Source: Chryseobacterium oryctis (GTDB lineage: Bacteria; Bacteroidota; Bacteroidia; Flavobacteriales; Weeksellaceae). Taken from it: a stretch of DNA of 64,000 nucleotides. Within the stretch, counting starts at the first letter, position 1; the number at the start of each line of letters is the position of its first letter. The stretch is from assembly GCF_025971925.1 (NCBI RefSeq), contig NZ_JAPDHV010000002.1, positions 649,393-713,392 of the forward strand. Reading direction: 5' to 3'. The notes below the pieces were generated by a model. That model searched no databases. It saw nothing but the letters and a program-made list of their open reading frames with translations, and had not been told where the DNA came from. Positions 17,599-25,751 of this stretch are shown here, piece after piece. Both the position numbers and the translations under genes were made by a program.

Positions 17599-18794
17599 GA
17601 TTTTGAGAAAATTAAGGTTGAACAATTTCCTCCAAATCCAAATGAATTGGAAAGAACATGATTGATATTTTTTTCTTTTAATTCTGTAACAGGCATTAAA
17701 TCAAATTCTTGCATCTTTGTTTTGAAATTCAGATTAGGAAAAATGCTATTATGTTGAATAGCAAGTAATGAATATACCGCTTCAATTCCTGCTGCAGCTG
17801 CCAAAGTGTGGCCTGTAAATGCTTTTGTAGAGCTGAAATCAGGAACTTTATTTTCTCCAAAAATTCTAATCATTGCAATTCCTTCCGATAAATCGTTATT
17901 TGGAGTTGCTGTTCCGTGAACATTGATGTAATCAATGTTTTCTTTATTTAAACCCGAAATTTTCAAGGCTTTTTCCATTGCTAAAAATGCACCTTGTCCG
18001 TTTTCGGAAGAGGCAGTTTGATGATGTGCATCATTGGCATTTCCATATCCTGAAAGATAGCCCAACACTTTTTTGTTTTCTTTTTTTACAACTTCATCAG
18101 ATTCTAAAACGATGAAAGCTGCTGCTTCTCCTAAATTCAGACCTTTTCTGTCGTTGTCAAAAGGTGTGTTGTAAGAGTCGGTAAGAATCATCAAGGTATT
18201 AAAACCATTCAGTGTAAATTTTGAAAGAGAATCTGTTCCGCCAACAACAACTCGGTCTAAAACACCATTTTTTATCAGTTTAGCACCCATCATTATTGCA
18301 TTTGCTGCCGATGAACAGGCTGTACTGATAGTTGAAACCATACCTTTTAAGCCTAAATAATCCGCAATTGCCAATGATGAATTACCAGCATCGTGAGAGT
18401 CAATATATTTTTGCTTTTCAGGGAAATCTTCGTAAGTATAGAAATATTTTTCGGTGATATCCATTCCTCCAACACTGGTTGAAGAAATCAAGCCGGTTCT
18501 GTATTCGTTAATATTTGAAATTTGAGAACTTTCTACAGCTTCTTTTGCAGCAATCATTCCTAATAAAGCGGTTCTTGTAACATTGTTATCTTCATTTAGC
18601 TGAAGTTTTTGTGCCAATTCTTCATTAGTAAGTTTTATTTCTCCTGTTTTTATATTTCCAGCATGACGGGTTTCAAACATCTGAATGTCCGAAATACCAT
18701 GTTTTCCTGTTGTGAGAGAAACAAAATTTTCCTCCACGTTGTTTCCGATGGAGGAAATGATGCCCATTCCTGTTATGGCAATTTTTTGACTCAT
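17595..18794 (-). CDS. Beta-ketoacyl-ACP synthase II-type
   Basis: A 399-residue ketosynthase from the ATG at 18794 (MSQKIAITGMG); the longer ORF runs into an intergenic repeat from a TTG. The catalytic set is complete: Cys160 in STACSSAAN, His293 in NVHGTATP, Lys324 and His329 in STKAFTGHT. It overlaps the next, inactive ketosynthase-fold gene by ATGA. The pair probably forms a KS-CLF heterodimer that sets polyene chain length. It lies 81 bp after the second ACP. Confidence 0.87.
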   Translation of the reverse strand: MSQKIAITGMGIISSIGNNVEENFVSLTTGKHGISDIQMFETRHAGNIKTGEIKLTNEELAQKLQLNEDNNVTRTALLGMIAAKEAVESSQISNINEYRTGLISSTSVGGMDITEKYFYTYEDFPEKQKYIDSHDAGNSSLAIADYLGLKGMVSTISTACSSAANAIMMGAKLIKNGVLDRVVVGGTDSLSKFTLNGFNTLMILTDSYNTPFDNDRKGLNLGEAAAFIVLESDEVVKKENKKVLGYLSGYGNANDAHHQTASSENGQGAFLAMEKALKISGLNKENIDYINVHGTATPNNDLSEGIAMIRIFGENKVPDFSSTKAFTGHTLAAAAGIEAVYSLLAIQHNSIFPNLNFKTKMQEFDLMPVTELKEKNINHVLSNSFGFGGNCSTLIFSKS

Positions 18795-18800
18795 CTTTTT

Positions 18801-18875
18801 ATAATATACCAATGTATTAATCTAACAGTGTAACAATTTTGGTACATTGCTAAGTTGATACACTGTTAGATTAAT
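18801..18875. repeat. Intergenic inverted repeat
   Basis: A perfect 17-bp inverted repeat lies between the ACP and ketosynthase genes: ATTAATCTAACAGTGTA at 18816-18832 and its complement at 18859-18875. Between the arms stands TTGGTACATTGCTAAGTTG, wording shared with the repeat at 7.9 kb. A weaker relative (AATGTACCAATGTCTCAGCT) lies at 19150-19215. It could form a hairpin within the transcript between two operon genes. Confidence 0.65.
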
Positions 18876-19133
18876 TTATTTTGTTCTGTTTTCTTCGATG
18901 AATTTCGCCATTGTGTCGATAGATGCAAAAATTTCTTTTCCTTTTTTAGGGTCAGAAAGCTTGATTCCGTATTCTTTGTCTAAAAGAACGATAAGCTCAA
19001 GAGCATCAATAGAGTCTAACCCAAGACCTCCTCCAAATAAAGGGTCTGAATTTTTGATTTCTTCTACTGCAACGTCTTCAAGATTAAGAACTTCGATGAT
19101 TTTGTGTTTTAATTCTTCTTTTAAGTTTTCCAT
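18876..19133 (-). CDS. Acyl carrier protein (second of cluster)
   Basis: An 85-residue ACP from the ATG at 19133 (MENLKEELKHKI). The phosphopantetheine site is Ser41 in GGLGLDSIDALELIV. An upstream start would add nine residues from intergenic repeat-like sequence. It carries an acidic helix II typical of ACPs that dock with KS-CLF pairs and lies just upstream of that pair. It differs clearly from the ACP near 7.6 kb, which suggests that the aryl-polyene and alkyl/resorcinol branches may use separate carriers. Confidence 0.88.
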   Translation of the reverse strand: MENLKEELKHKIIEVLNLEDVAVEEIKNSDPLFGGGLGLDSIDALELIVLLDKEYGIKLSDPKKGKEIFASIDTMAKFIEENRTK

Positions 19134-19219
19134 AATTTTTTTAATTTGATAATGTACCAATGTCTCAGCTTATTGATTCTGAACTGATTGTTACATTTTT
19201 ATACTGTTTTATTGTTATA

Positions 19220-19759
19220 TTACAAAGTAAGCAAATATACAAAAGCATTATAATTTTCCTGAAACAATTCTACCCAGCCACATAATACTCTGTCTGCCTT
19301 ACCTGATTGCAAAATTTGCCATGAATAATCATTCAAAAACTGTTCATCAAATTCATCCAAAACAAAAAAAGCATTTTCCGTCTGCATTTTGTGCTTGATA
19401 CTTATTTCACCAACACAAATATTCGGTAAGGTATACACAAAAACGGCAGGGCTCGGGAAATAATTCTCCTGAGAATTGATGCTTTCCTGATATTTAAAAT
19501 CTGTGTCTAAACTGGATGATTTGTTGGCAAAAACAAGAGCAGTTCTACTGTGGTCATCATCTTTTAAAATCATTTCGGAAGCAAGAAAAGCGAGTTTACT
19601 CAAATTATCCATTTTATGAAATTTGGGATAATTTAATTCTAAATTTTTATAGGCTTCTTTCGCAAAGTGTGAAAAGTTTTCAGCTTGTGTTTCAAAAATA
19701 ATTTCGTTGTCGAGAACAATTTTTGAATTTTGTATGGTGCAAATGTTCGTTTTCTTCAT
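19220..19759 (-). CDS. Half-size ketosynthase-like protein (Ketoacyl-synt_2-like)
   Basis: A 179-residue protein from ATG 19759; a start at 19777 would overlap the neighbouring stop. The pattern [29 protein letters not shown] and [17 protein letters not shown] resembles the N-terminal half of a ketosynthase (helix, GLI-type strand, then the nucleophile elbow), and [10 protein letters not shown] matches the strand after the active-site helix. The elbow has NICVGE, so one Cys is present, but the C-terminal half with both His residues is absent. Similar short proteins accompany ketosynthases in aryl-polyene clusters as CLF-like partners. It is not obviously a truncation, since the ORF has ordered ends and sits 11 bp after its neighbour. 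Confidence 0.68.
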   Translation of the reverse strand: MKKTNICTIQNSKIVLDNEIIFETQAENFSHFAKEAYKNLELNYPKFHKMDNLSKLAFLASEMILKDDDHSRTALVFANKSSSLDTDFKYQESINSQENYFPSPAVFVYTLPNICVGEISIKHKMQTENAFFVLDEFDEQFLNDYSWQILQSGKADRVLCGWVELFQENYNAFVYLLTL

Positions 19760-19770
19760 GATTTTTTCTT

Positions 19771-20943
19771 TTAGCATTTTTCTAAAACAATTGCAGCATT
19801 ACATCCACCAAAACCTGATGCAGTTTTCAGAATATATTTGATTTCGACATTTTTATTTTCTTTAATGATATTCAAAGGTTGGGATGTTCCGGGTTCTTCA
19901 AAATTTTTAGATGGAATTAAAGTATTGTTCAAGGCACTTTCCATTGAAATAATGCTTTCCAATAAGCCTGATGCACCCAAACAATGTCCATAATACCCTT
20001 TCATACTGTTTAAAGGAATATTTTGTAATTCCATTCTGTTGAATGCGATGGCTTCCATCTCATCGTTATATATTGTTGCTGTTCCGTGTGCAGAAATGAA
20101 GTCTAAAATTTCTGATGAAACTTTGGCCTCCGTCATTGCATTTTTTACACTTGCATACAATCCGTCACCAGTTCTGGATGGTCCTGAGATATGGTTGGCA
20201 TCATTGATGGCAGAATCTCCTAAAACTTTAAAACAAAATTTTTCGTTTTGTGAGATTGCTTCGTCACTTTGTTCCTCGCAATGACTTGTAATATAAACTG
20301 CTGCTGTCGCTTCACCAATATTGATTCCTGTGCGGTTTTTATCATACGGTTTGCAAGGTTCTGAACCGATAGCTTGAAAAGAGTTAAACCCTGAAATTAC
20401 AAACTCTGAAATCTCGTCTCCTGCTACCACAAAAGCGTCCTTATACTTTCCGACCTGAATCATATTTTTGGCAATACCAATTGCCATTACTCCAGAAACA
20501 CAGGCGTTTGAAATGACAATGGGTTTATTTTTAAATCCAAAAAAATCGGATATTTTCTTTGCCAAGTTTGAAAGATAAGCTCCTTCTGGTAAGTTCGTCT
20601 GATTTTTGAGTAAACTTACATTTCCTTTTGTTGTTGATAGAATAAAAGCTGTTCCCTCTGAAATTTTATGTCTTTCAACTAAAGGTTTCAGACTCAACAA
20701 AAACATTTTTTCCAGTCTGGTGAAATCTGTAATGTCATTCTGAGCGGAGTCGAAGAATCTGTTAAACTCTTCATTCAGCTTTTCAGAATCAATCATCGAA
20801 ACATAAAAAGCCTCCTGGTTTTCTATGATTTTATGCAAAGCTACTCCTGATTTTCCTTCCAAAATGGCATTCCAATTTGAAGAAACATCAAAACCTAAAG
20901 GAGTGACGCAATTATAATCTGTGATGTAAATTTCCTTCTTCAT
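19771..20943 (-). CDS. Beta-ketoacyl-ACP synthase II-type with repeat-derived inserts
   Basis: A 390-residue ketosynthase with catalytic Cys148 (SNACVSGVM), His286 (SAHGTAT), Lys315 and His320 (KGYYGHCLG). Two stretches look foreign to the fold. Residues 62-71 ([10 protein letters not shown]) translate a copy of TGTCATTCTGAGCGGAGTCG... Residues 220-230 ([11 protein letters not shown]) translate GATTGCTTCGTCACTTTGTT..., both of which read as interspersed repeat sequence. Both keep the frame and fall in probable surface loops, so the enzyme may still work. It overlaps the thioesterase stop/start by one base and precedes the half-size ketosynthase. Confidence 0.85.
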   Translation of the reverse strand: MKKEIYITDYNCVTPLGFDVSSNWNAILEGKSGVALHKIIENQEAFYVSMIDSEKLNEEFNRFFDSAQNDITDFTRLEKMFLLSLKPLVERHKISEGTAFILSTTKGNVSLLKNQTNLPEGAYLSNLAKKISDFFGFKNKPIVISNACVSGVMAIGIAKNMIQVGKYKDAFVVAGDEISEFVISGFNSFQAIGSEPCKPYDKNRTGINIGEATAAVYITSHCEEQSDEAISQNEKFCFKVLGDSAINDANHISGPSRTGDGLYASVKNAMTEAKVSSEILDFISAHGTATIYNDEMEAIAFNRMELQNIPLNSMKGYYGHCLGASGLLESIISMESALNNTLIPSKNFEEPGTSQPLNIIKENKNVEIKYILKTASGFGGCNAAIVLEKC

Positions 20944-21368
20944 TATAAACCCATTTTATCTTTCCAAGCCTGAAAAAACTCAGGATTATACAAACATAAA
21001 TTGTTGTCCGAATCCAAAAAAACCTGAATAGTTTCTCCTGAGCAAACCAATTTATTGTTTCCGTTAAAAAGTTCGTATCTGTAAATTAACTTAGCTGAAG
21101 TTGAATTCACGAAAGTGGTAACAATTTTGAAAGTTTCCCCATATTTCAAAGGGAGAAAGTGTTCACAAGTGCTTTTTACAATCGGGGTAACATATCCTGC
21201 TTTTTGAATGTCGAGATAAGTGAGCCCGTGTTGGCGTCCGAAAGCCTCTCTTCCATCTTCAAAATAAACAATATAATGACCATGCCACACAATTCCCAAA
21301 GGATCTGTCTCGTTGAATCTTACACGAACTTCTTCCGTGCAGCTTAATATGTTTTCTTTAGACTGCAT
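20943..21368 (-). CDS. Acyl-CoA/ACP thioesterase, 4-hydroxybenzoyl-CoA thioesterase family
   Basis: A 141-residue single hot-dog protein. VRFNETDPLGIVWHGHYIVY contains the YbgC/FadM-type active-site pattern with Asp in TDPLG and the following WHGHY. It probably hydrolyses or hands over an acyl-ACP or CoA thioester during pigment synthesis; similar proteins are regular members of aryl-polyene clusters. The stop overlaps the start of the downstream ketosynthase by one base. A 76-bp gap separates it from the ABC permease. Confidence 0.84.
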   Translation of the reverse strand: MQSKENILSCTEEVRVRFNETDPLGIVWHGHYIVYFEDGREAFGRQHGLTYLDIQKAGYVTPIVKSTCEHFLPLKYGETFKIVTTFVNSTSAKLIYRYELFNGNNKLVCSGETIQVFLDSDNNLCLYNPEFFQAWKDKMGL

Positions 21369-21444
21369 TTTGCTTTCTTCCAGTATTTTTATTGTTTTTA
21401 TAGGACGTCAGGAAACTCCCAAGATAAATAGTTTTCATAAATAC

Positions 21445-22716
21445 TTAAATACTATGGAGTTTTCTTTCGTAAATTAATGAAATAGTAACCATTGCAAGAT
21501 AAAATAAAAATAAGAAAGTGAGCTCTTTGGTAATTCCGCCAATTCCACTGTTTCTTAAAATGATGTCATAATAGGCATTCAATCCCCAATTCATAGGAGA
21601 AAATTTTGCAACAGTCTGCATAAATTCCGGCATTAAAAATACAGGAACCCAAATTCCTCCAATTGCTGCTAAAACCACAACAGAGGTTGCTCCAAACGGT
21701 GCAGACTGTTCCTGAGTATTTGCAATAGTTCCTAATAAAATTCCAAAGCCAATTGCCGCCAAACCTGAAAATAAAGTGACTGCAAGAAGTTGGAACATTT
21801 TTCCGGTAACATCGAATTGTGGCAAATCCATATAAGGGAAAAGATAGACTCCTACTGCAACCATCAATAAAAACTGAATGATACAAATAATAAGATAAGT
21901 AAAAGTTTTCCCTAAAATATGTATAAAATAAGGAGTAGGACTGGTTCTTATTCTTACACTCGTTCCCTGGCTTTTTTCTTTAACCAAATTAATAGACAAA
22001 GGCACCACAATAAAGAAAATGGCAAATAACGCCCAAGCTGGAACATTGTGCTGAACGGAGTTTGGCATTACTTCCATTTCTCCTTTTTTGGGAGTAATTT
22101 CTTTAAAGCTGATTAAGTTTTTATTTTCTTCAAGGTTTTCGGTAGTTCCCAATTGGTCCTGAAAAGCCTTGTAAATCTTTTTATTTTCGATTTCAAAAAC
22201 CATTTTGTTCACAGAATTCATCACAGAATTTTTGAATCCTGCATTGGTTGCAGGGTCGAAATAGAGGTGAATTTCTTTTGCTTTTATTGCAGCTGGTTTT
22301 TGTATGGCTACAGAATCGCTTTCCAACCCAAATGAGCTAACAATAGTCTGAACTTTAGACTCAATATTTGAATTTAAATCTTTCGTCAAATTTTGAGGAA
22401 TAACGATTGCCATTTGATAATCTCCTCCAAAAACGGCTTCTTGGGCAGATTTTTCATCATAATTGGTCAAAAGCTGGAATGTTTTACTGTTTTCCAGTTC
22501 CTGTTTTATGCTTTTTGAAACTTCAGATTTATCGTTATCAATAAAAATAATCGGGATTTTTGAACCTTCCAGATTTTTAAAAGTAGAATCCTGAATCAAG
22601 GTAACAGTGATAATGAGAAGCAAAGGCATCACAAAAATGATGACAATTCCTCCGATATCTCTTTTTAGCAAAAGGATTTCTTTAATGAAACTTCTCCACA
22701 GTTTATACAACAACAT
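21445..22716 (-). CDS. ABC-2 type transporter permease
   Basis: A 423-residue permease with one N-terminal transmembrane segment (residues 20-40), a large extracytoplasmic domain of about 180 residues and five C-terminal membrane segments (e.g. AWALFAIFFIVVPLSINLV, then LLAVTLFSGLAAIGFGILLG). This is the ABC2_membrane_3/YhhJ-like arrangement. The gene overlaps its ATPase by 14 bp. It presumably exports the pigment or a precursor across the inner membrane towards LolA-like and lipoprotein partners encoded downstream. Confidence 0.88.
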   Translation of the reverse strand: MLLYKLWRSFIKEILLLKRDIGGIVIIFVMPLLLIITVTLIQDSTFKNLEGSKIPIIFIDNDKSEVSKSIKQELENSKTFQLLTNYDEKSAQEAVFGGDYQMAIVIPQNLTKDLNSNIESKVQTIVSSFGLESDSVAIQKPAAIKAKEIHLYFDPATNAGFKNSVMNSVNKMVFEIENKKIYKAFQDQLGTTENLEENKNLISFKEITPKKGEMEVMPNSVQHNVPAWALFAIFFIVVPLSINLVKEKSQGTSVRIRTSPTPYFIHILGKTFTYLIICIIQFLLMVAVGVYLFPYMDLPQFDVTGKMFQLLAVTLFSGLAAIGFGILLGTIANTQEQSAPFGATSVVVLAAIGGIWVPVFLMPEFMQTVAKFSPMNWGLNAYYDIILRNSGIGGITKELTFLFLFYLAMVTISLIYERKLHSI

Positions 22717-23461
22717 CTCTTAATTCTTTTCCGGTTAATGAAATGAAAACGTCTTCCAGGTTTTCTGCGTTTGAAATTTGTGAAACAAGTTCTTCAGGTG
22801 TTCCTACAGCATGAATTTTTCCTCCATCAATAATCGCTATTTTGGTGCAAAATTCCTCCGCTTCTGAAAGGTGATGTGACGTATAAATGATACAGGTTCC
22901 GTTTTTATTAAGCTCTTGCAGAAAATCAATAATCACTTTTTTTGACTGTACATCAACACCAACGGTAGGCTCATCCAAAAATAAAACTTTCGGATTGTGA
23001 AGCGTTCCTGCAATAAGATTGCAACGGCGTTTCATACCACCGGAAAATTGTTCAACTTTTTTATCGGCAAACTTTGTTAATCCCATTGTTTCAAGTGATT
23101 GTGCAATAGATGTTTTCAGTTTTTTATGTGGAATACCGTACAAACTTCCGAAAAACATTAAGTTTTCTCTGGCAGTTAAAGTTGGGTACAATGCATATTC
23201 CTGAGGAACGATTCCGATGATTTGCTTTAATCTGAAACTATCTTTTTGCGGAGATAATCCATTGATTGTAAAGTGTCCTGAGGTAGGTTTTATCAATCCG
23301 GAAAGCATAGAAATTAACGTTGTTTTTCCTGCTCCGTTTGGACCAAGAATTCCGTAGATTTCGTTCTTTTCAATATTCAACGAGATATTGTTTACAGAAA
23401 AATCATCTGCATTTTTATATTTTTTATATAAATTTTTAATCTCAATAATGTTCTCTGCCAT
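22703..23461 (-). CDS. ABC transporter ATP-binding protein
   Basis: A 252-residue nucleotide-binding subunit. Walker A is GPNGAGKTT at about residues 40-48, the Q-loop lies in IVPQEYALYP, the signature is FSGGMKRR, Walker B VLFLDEP and the H-loop TSHHLSEAEE. It belongs to the CcmA/drug-export (DrrA-like) group. Translational overlap with the permease shows the two form one exporter. It follows the BtrH-like gene by 1 bp. Confidence 0.92.
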   Translation of the reverse strand: MAENIIEIKNLYKKYKNADDFSVNNISLNIEKNEIYGILGPNGAGKTTLISMLSGLIKPTSGHFTINGLSPQKDSFRLKQIIGIVPQEYALYPTLTARENLMFFGSLYGIPHKKLKTSIAQSLETMGLTKFADKKVEQFSGGMKRRCNLIAGTLHNPKVLFLDEPTVGVDVQSKKVIIDFLQELNKNGTCIIYTSHHLSEAEEFCTKIAIIDGGKIHAVGTPEELVSQISNAENLEDVFISLTGKELRDVVV

Positions 23462-23462
23462 G

Positions 23463-24458
23463 TTAGATAGCTTTTCTTAATTTTTTGTAGAAAGCCTCTT
23501 CCAAATCAGCAATATGAAGCATTGATTTTGAAAGTTGGTTATAAATATCGCTTTTTGAGTTTCTGTTTTTGTAAACTCTGGCAATATCTACTGCGAAATC
23601 TCTCCAAAGATCTCCGATTGCTGTAATTTCTTTCGAAAGTTCTTTTAACTGATCATTTTTAAGAATCATGGCTGCTTCCTGTAAAAAAGCACCATAAATA
23701 AACCTGAAACCACCTCCTCCTGTTCCGATTTCCTCCTGCATTCTGATTAGCTGTCCCAGATAATGATTAGTGACTTTTGTTCCTTTTTTTTCTGCCCATT
23801 TCGGGATACTTTTTGCAACCCATCTCATTGCTTTTACACCAATTAAAGGAACAGGAGCCAACATATTTTTGCAGGTGTCTTTAATTCCTTTTTTGATGGC
23901 TTCTTCTAAATTTATATTTTCAGGAATGAAAATAGGGTAGTACATGTGCCCTTTCGGTGGAAGAGCTCCTTTCGCATATCTCACTTTTTCCAGCTCTGCT
24001 TCGGATAGAGAAGTTGTGTAATCCATCACAGGATCACTGATTAAAAATCTGCCGTCTTCTTTCCCATAAACCACCAAATTGTGTGCGTTGAAATGGAATT
24101 TATATTCTTCAGGAAAATAAGTAAGGTTGAAAACACCAACCTGTAAACCTGTAGGGATATTGTTTGCCAAATTTCTCTCTAAAGCAGTCTGTGCTTCTTT
24201 AGGATTTGAAAATTTTTCTCTTTTAATTTTAATTCCCAGTCTTTTTGCAGCCTTACTAAAAATAGCACCCGGCATCGGACGATAACTAAAACCAGGGGCA
24301 AAATTTACTTTTAAAAAAGGTAAATACACAAAAAATAATCCGGAACCGATTCCGAAAATCATAGGTTCACTGAGTTTTAAACCTTTATTAAGTAGTAAAT
24401 TGGATGCAACACCGTTTTCGCAATGGGCGGTTTGATGGTGTTCAAAATTAAGCTTCAT
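23463..24458 (-). CDS. BtrH N-terminal-domain protein, candidate cysteine acyltransferase
   Basis: A 331-residue protein with a C39-peptidase-like papain fold at the N-terminus, as in BtrH, the butirosin enzyme that moves an acyl group from an ACP to the antibiotic core. The triad can be read as Cys13 (AHCENGVA), His126 (FNAHNLVV) and Asp142 (ISDPVMD). The C-terminal half is helical (KWAEKKGTKV..., then GGGGFRFIYGAFLQ). Since flexirubin is an ester of an ACP-bound aryl polyene acid and a dialkylresorcinol, this enzyme is a good candidate for making that ester. The activity is inferred, not shown. It lies 1 bp from both neighbours. Confidence 0.75.
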   Translation of the reverse strand: MKLNFEHHQTAHCENGVASNLLLNKGLKLSEPMIFGIGSGLFFVYLPFLKVNFAPGFSYRPMPGAIFSKAAKRLGIKIKREKFSNPKEAQTALERNLANNIPTGLQVGVFNLTYFPEEYKFHFNAHNLVVYGKEDGRFLISDPVMDYTTSLSEAELEKVRYAKGALPPKGHMYYPIFIPENINLEEAIKKGIKDTCKNMLAPVPLIGVKAMRWVAKSIPKWAEKKGTKVTNHYLGQLIRMQEEIGTGGGGFRFIYGAFLQEAAMILKNDQLKELSKEITAIGDLWRDFAVDIARVYKNRNSKSDIYNQLSKSMLHIADLEEAFYKKLRKAI

Positions 24459-24459
24459 T

Positions 24460-24864
24460 TTATTTTCCGTCGAAATTTTTTAATTCATCCACTGAAATCC
24501 CGAAAGCATCGGCATATTTTTTCAGTTTAGAATCACTTAGTTTTTTAAAAATTGTTGGTTTTGAGTGTCTTTTCACTGTCCATTGCCACATTCCAACATA
24601 AGCAGCGAGAACCTGCAAATCCATTTTGTTTAATTCCATAAAATAAACAATTGGGCTTACAATATTGTTAGCAACATTTTGCTTGGCTTCTGCAATTCTT
24701 TCATTAATCAGCCCCATCGATTCGTCCAATGCGGCTTTTTTTGCTTCCCAACCTATGCTGTTTGCTGTTGTATAATTATCGTTTTCGTCAGTTACATACA
24801 ATACTTCGGTCATGTTTGCTGACTTTAGGTTGCTATCATCTTGAGGAAGGTCTTGTTTTTTCAT
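24460..24864 (-). CDS. Small conserved protein with XRE-like C-terminal segment
   Basis: A 134-residue cytoplasmic protein without signal or membrane segment. Residues of about 80-130 (MDLQVLAAYVGMWQWTVKRH, ending ADAFGISVDELKNF) resemble the last helices of a Cro/CI-type domain, including the common ending GISVDELKNF; the first helices of that domain are not convincing, so DNA binding is uncertain. It sits 1 bp before the BtrH-like gene and could instead be a small partner protein of that enzyme. No enzymatic motif was seen. Confidence 0.65.
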   Translation of the reverse strand: MKKQDLPQDDSNLKSANMTEVLYVTDENDNYTTANSIGWEAKKAALDESMGLINERIAEAKQNVANNIVSPIVYFMELNKMDLQVLAAYVGMWQWTVKRHSKPTIFKKLSDSKLKKYADAFGISVDELKNFDGK

Positions 24865-24870
24865 TTGTTT

Positions 24871-25314
24871 TCAGTTTTTTACTTCTTGAATAAACAAATT
24901 AATTTCAGCTCTGATTAATAATTCATCGTTATTAAAAGTTTCACAAAAAATATTGCAGATATTTTCAAACTGTGAAATCAGTGATGCTTTTGAAATGATT
25001 TTATCACCTACTTTTGGCAATGCAAAAACTTCAATCTTTTTAATATTGGTAATGAAACCAATTACTTTCGTATCTGCTTCAGGATTTTCGAAGAAACTCT
25101 GTCCCAAAATCGAAGAGCAGGTTTGAGCCATATTTTCAATAAGTCCGGCTTCCACAAATTCATTATTGTGTACGAAAATATTGTTTTCTAAAATTTCAAA
25201 GGAAGTCACAACTTTTTCTTTGGTCAATTCTAAAATATTGTCAGCCATCAGCATTGGAGCACGATGTGGCAAGAATTGATGTATACTGATATTGTCGTTT
25301 TCCTTGATTTCCAT
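24871..25314 (-). CDS. ApeP-like 3-hydroxyacyl-ACP dehydratase, hot-dog fold (a)
   Basis: A 147-residue hot-dog protein: FLPHRAPMLMADNILEL followed by a central helix GLIENMAQTCSSILGQ. This matches the FabZ/ApeP pattern of LPHR.PM..D and G..EnmAQ, but the HFPG motif of FabZ is missing. It may be a dehydratase or a structural partner of the next hot-dog gene, from which it is separated by 5 bp; the two are paralogous and may form a heterodimer. Confidence 0.78.
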   Translation of the reverse strand: MEIKENDNISIHQFLPHRAPMLMADNILELTKEKVVTSFEILENNIFVHNNEFVEAGLIENMAQTCSSILGQSFFENPEADTKVIGFITNIKKIEVFALPKVGDKIISKASLISQFENICNIFCETFNNDELLIRAEINLFIQEVKN

Positions 25315-25319
25315 TACAA

Positions 25320-25751
25320 TTATTTTACAACGGTTTTCATTTGAGAATTGGCAATAACTTCACCGTTTAATTTTGTGAAGATATCCACTAATGTTACTCC
25401 CATGATTTCACTCAGAATTATAACTTCTGTTTCCAAAACATCACCAACTTTTGGTAATGAAGTGGTTTCAAAAGTTTTGATAGCTCCGATATAACCTGTC
25501 GGAGCTTCTTTTCCTAATAAATAATATTTGTACCCGGTGTGTAAAGCCACACTTTGAGCCTGATGTTCTACTAAGCCTGATGCTTGAAAAACTCCATTAT
25601 GAACAAAAATATTTTCCTCTTTTATTTCAAATCCAGAGACCAATTTATTCTCAGAATAATCTGAAATACTGTTTACCATTACAAAAGGAAATCTTTGCGG
25701 AATTAAACTTTCCACAAAATTTTGGTCAGATGTTGGCAATTTGTTTTCCAT
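25320..25751 (-). CDS. ApeP-like 3-hydroxyacyl-ACP dehydratase, hot-dog fold (b)
   Basis: A 143-residue hot-dog protein starting at the TAATG overlap with darB (ATG at 25751; the longer ORF start lies inside darB). LIPQRFPFVMVNSISDY and GLVEHQAQSVALHTG correspond to LPHRAPM and GLIENMAQT in the neighbouring paralogue. As there, the FabZ HFPG motif is absent, so an ApeP/ApeI-like dehydratase role is assumed from the family. Coupling to darB suggests work on the resorcinol or polyene chains. Confidence 0.78.
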   Translation of the reverse strand: MENKLPTSDQNFVESLIPQRFPFVMVNSISDYSENKLVSGFEIKEENIFVHNGVFQASGLVEHQAQSVALHTGYKYYLLGKEAPTGYIGAIKTFETTSLPKVGDVLETEVIILSEIMGVTLVDIFTKLNGEVIANSQMKTVVK

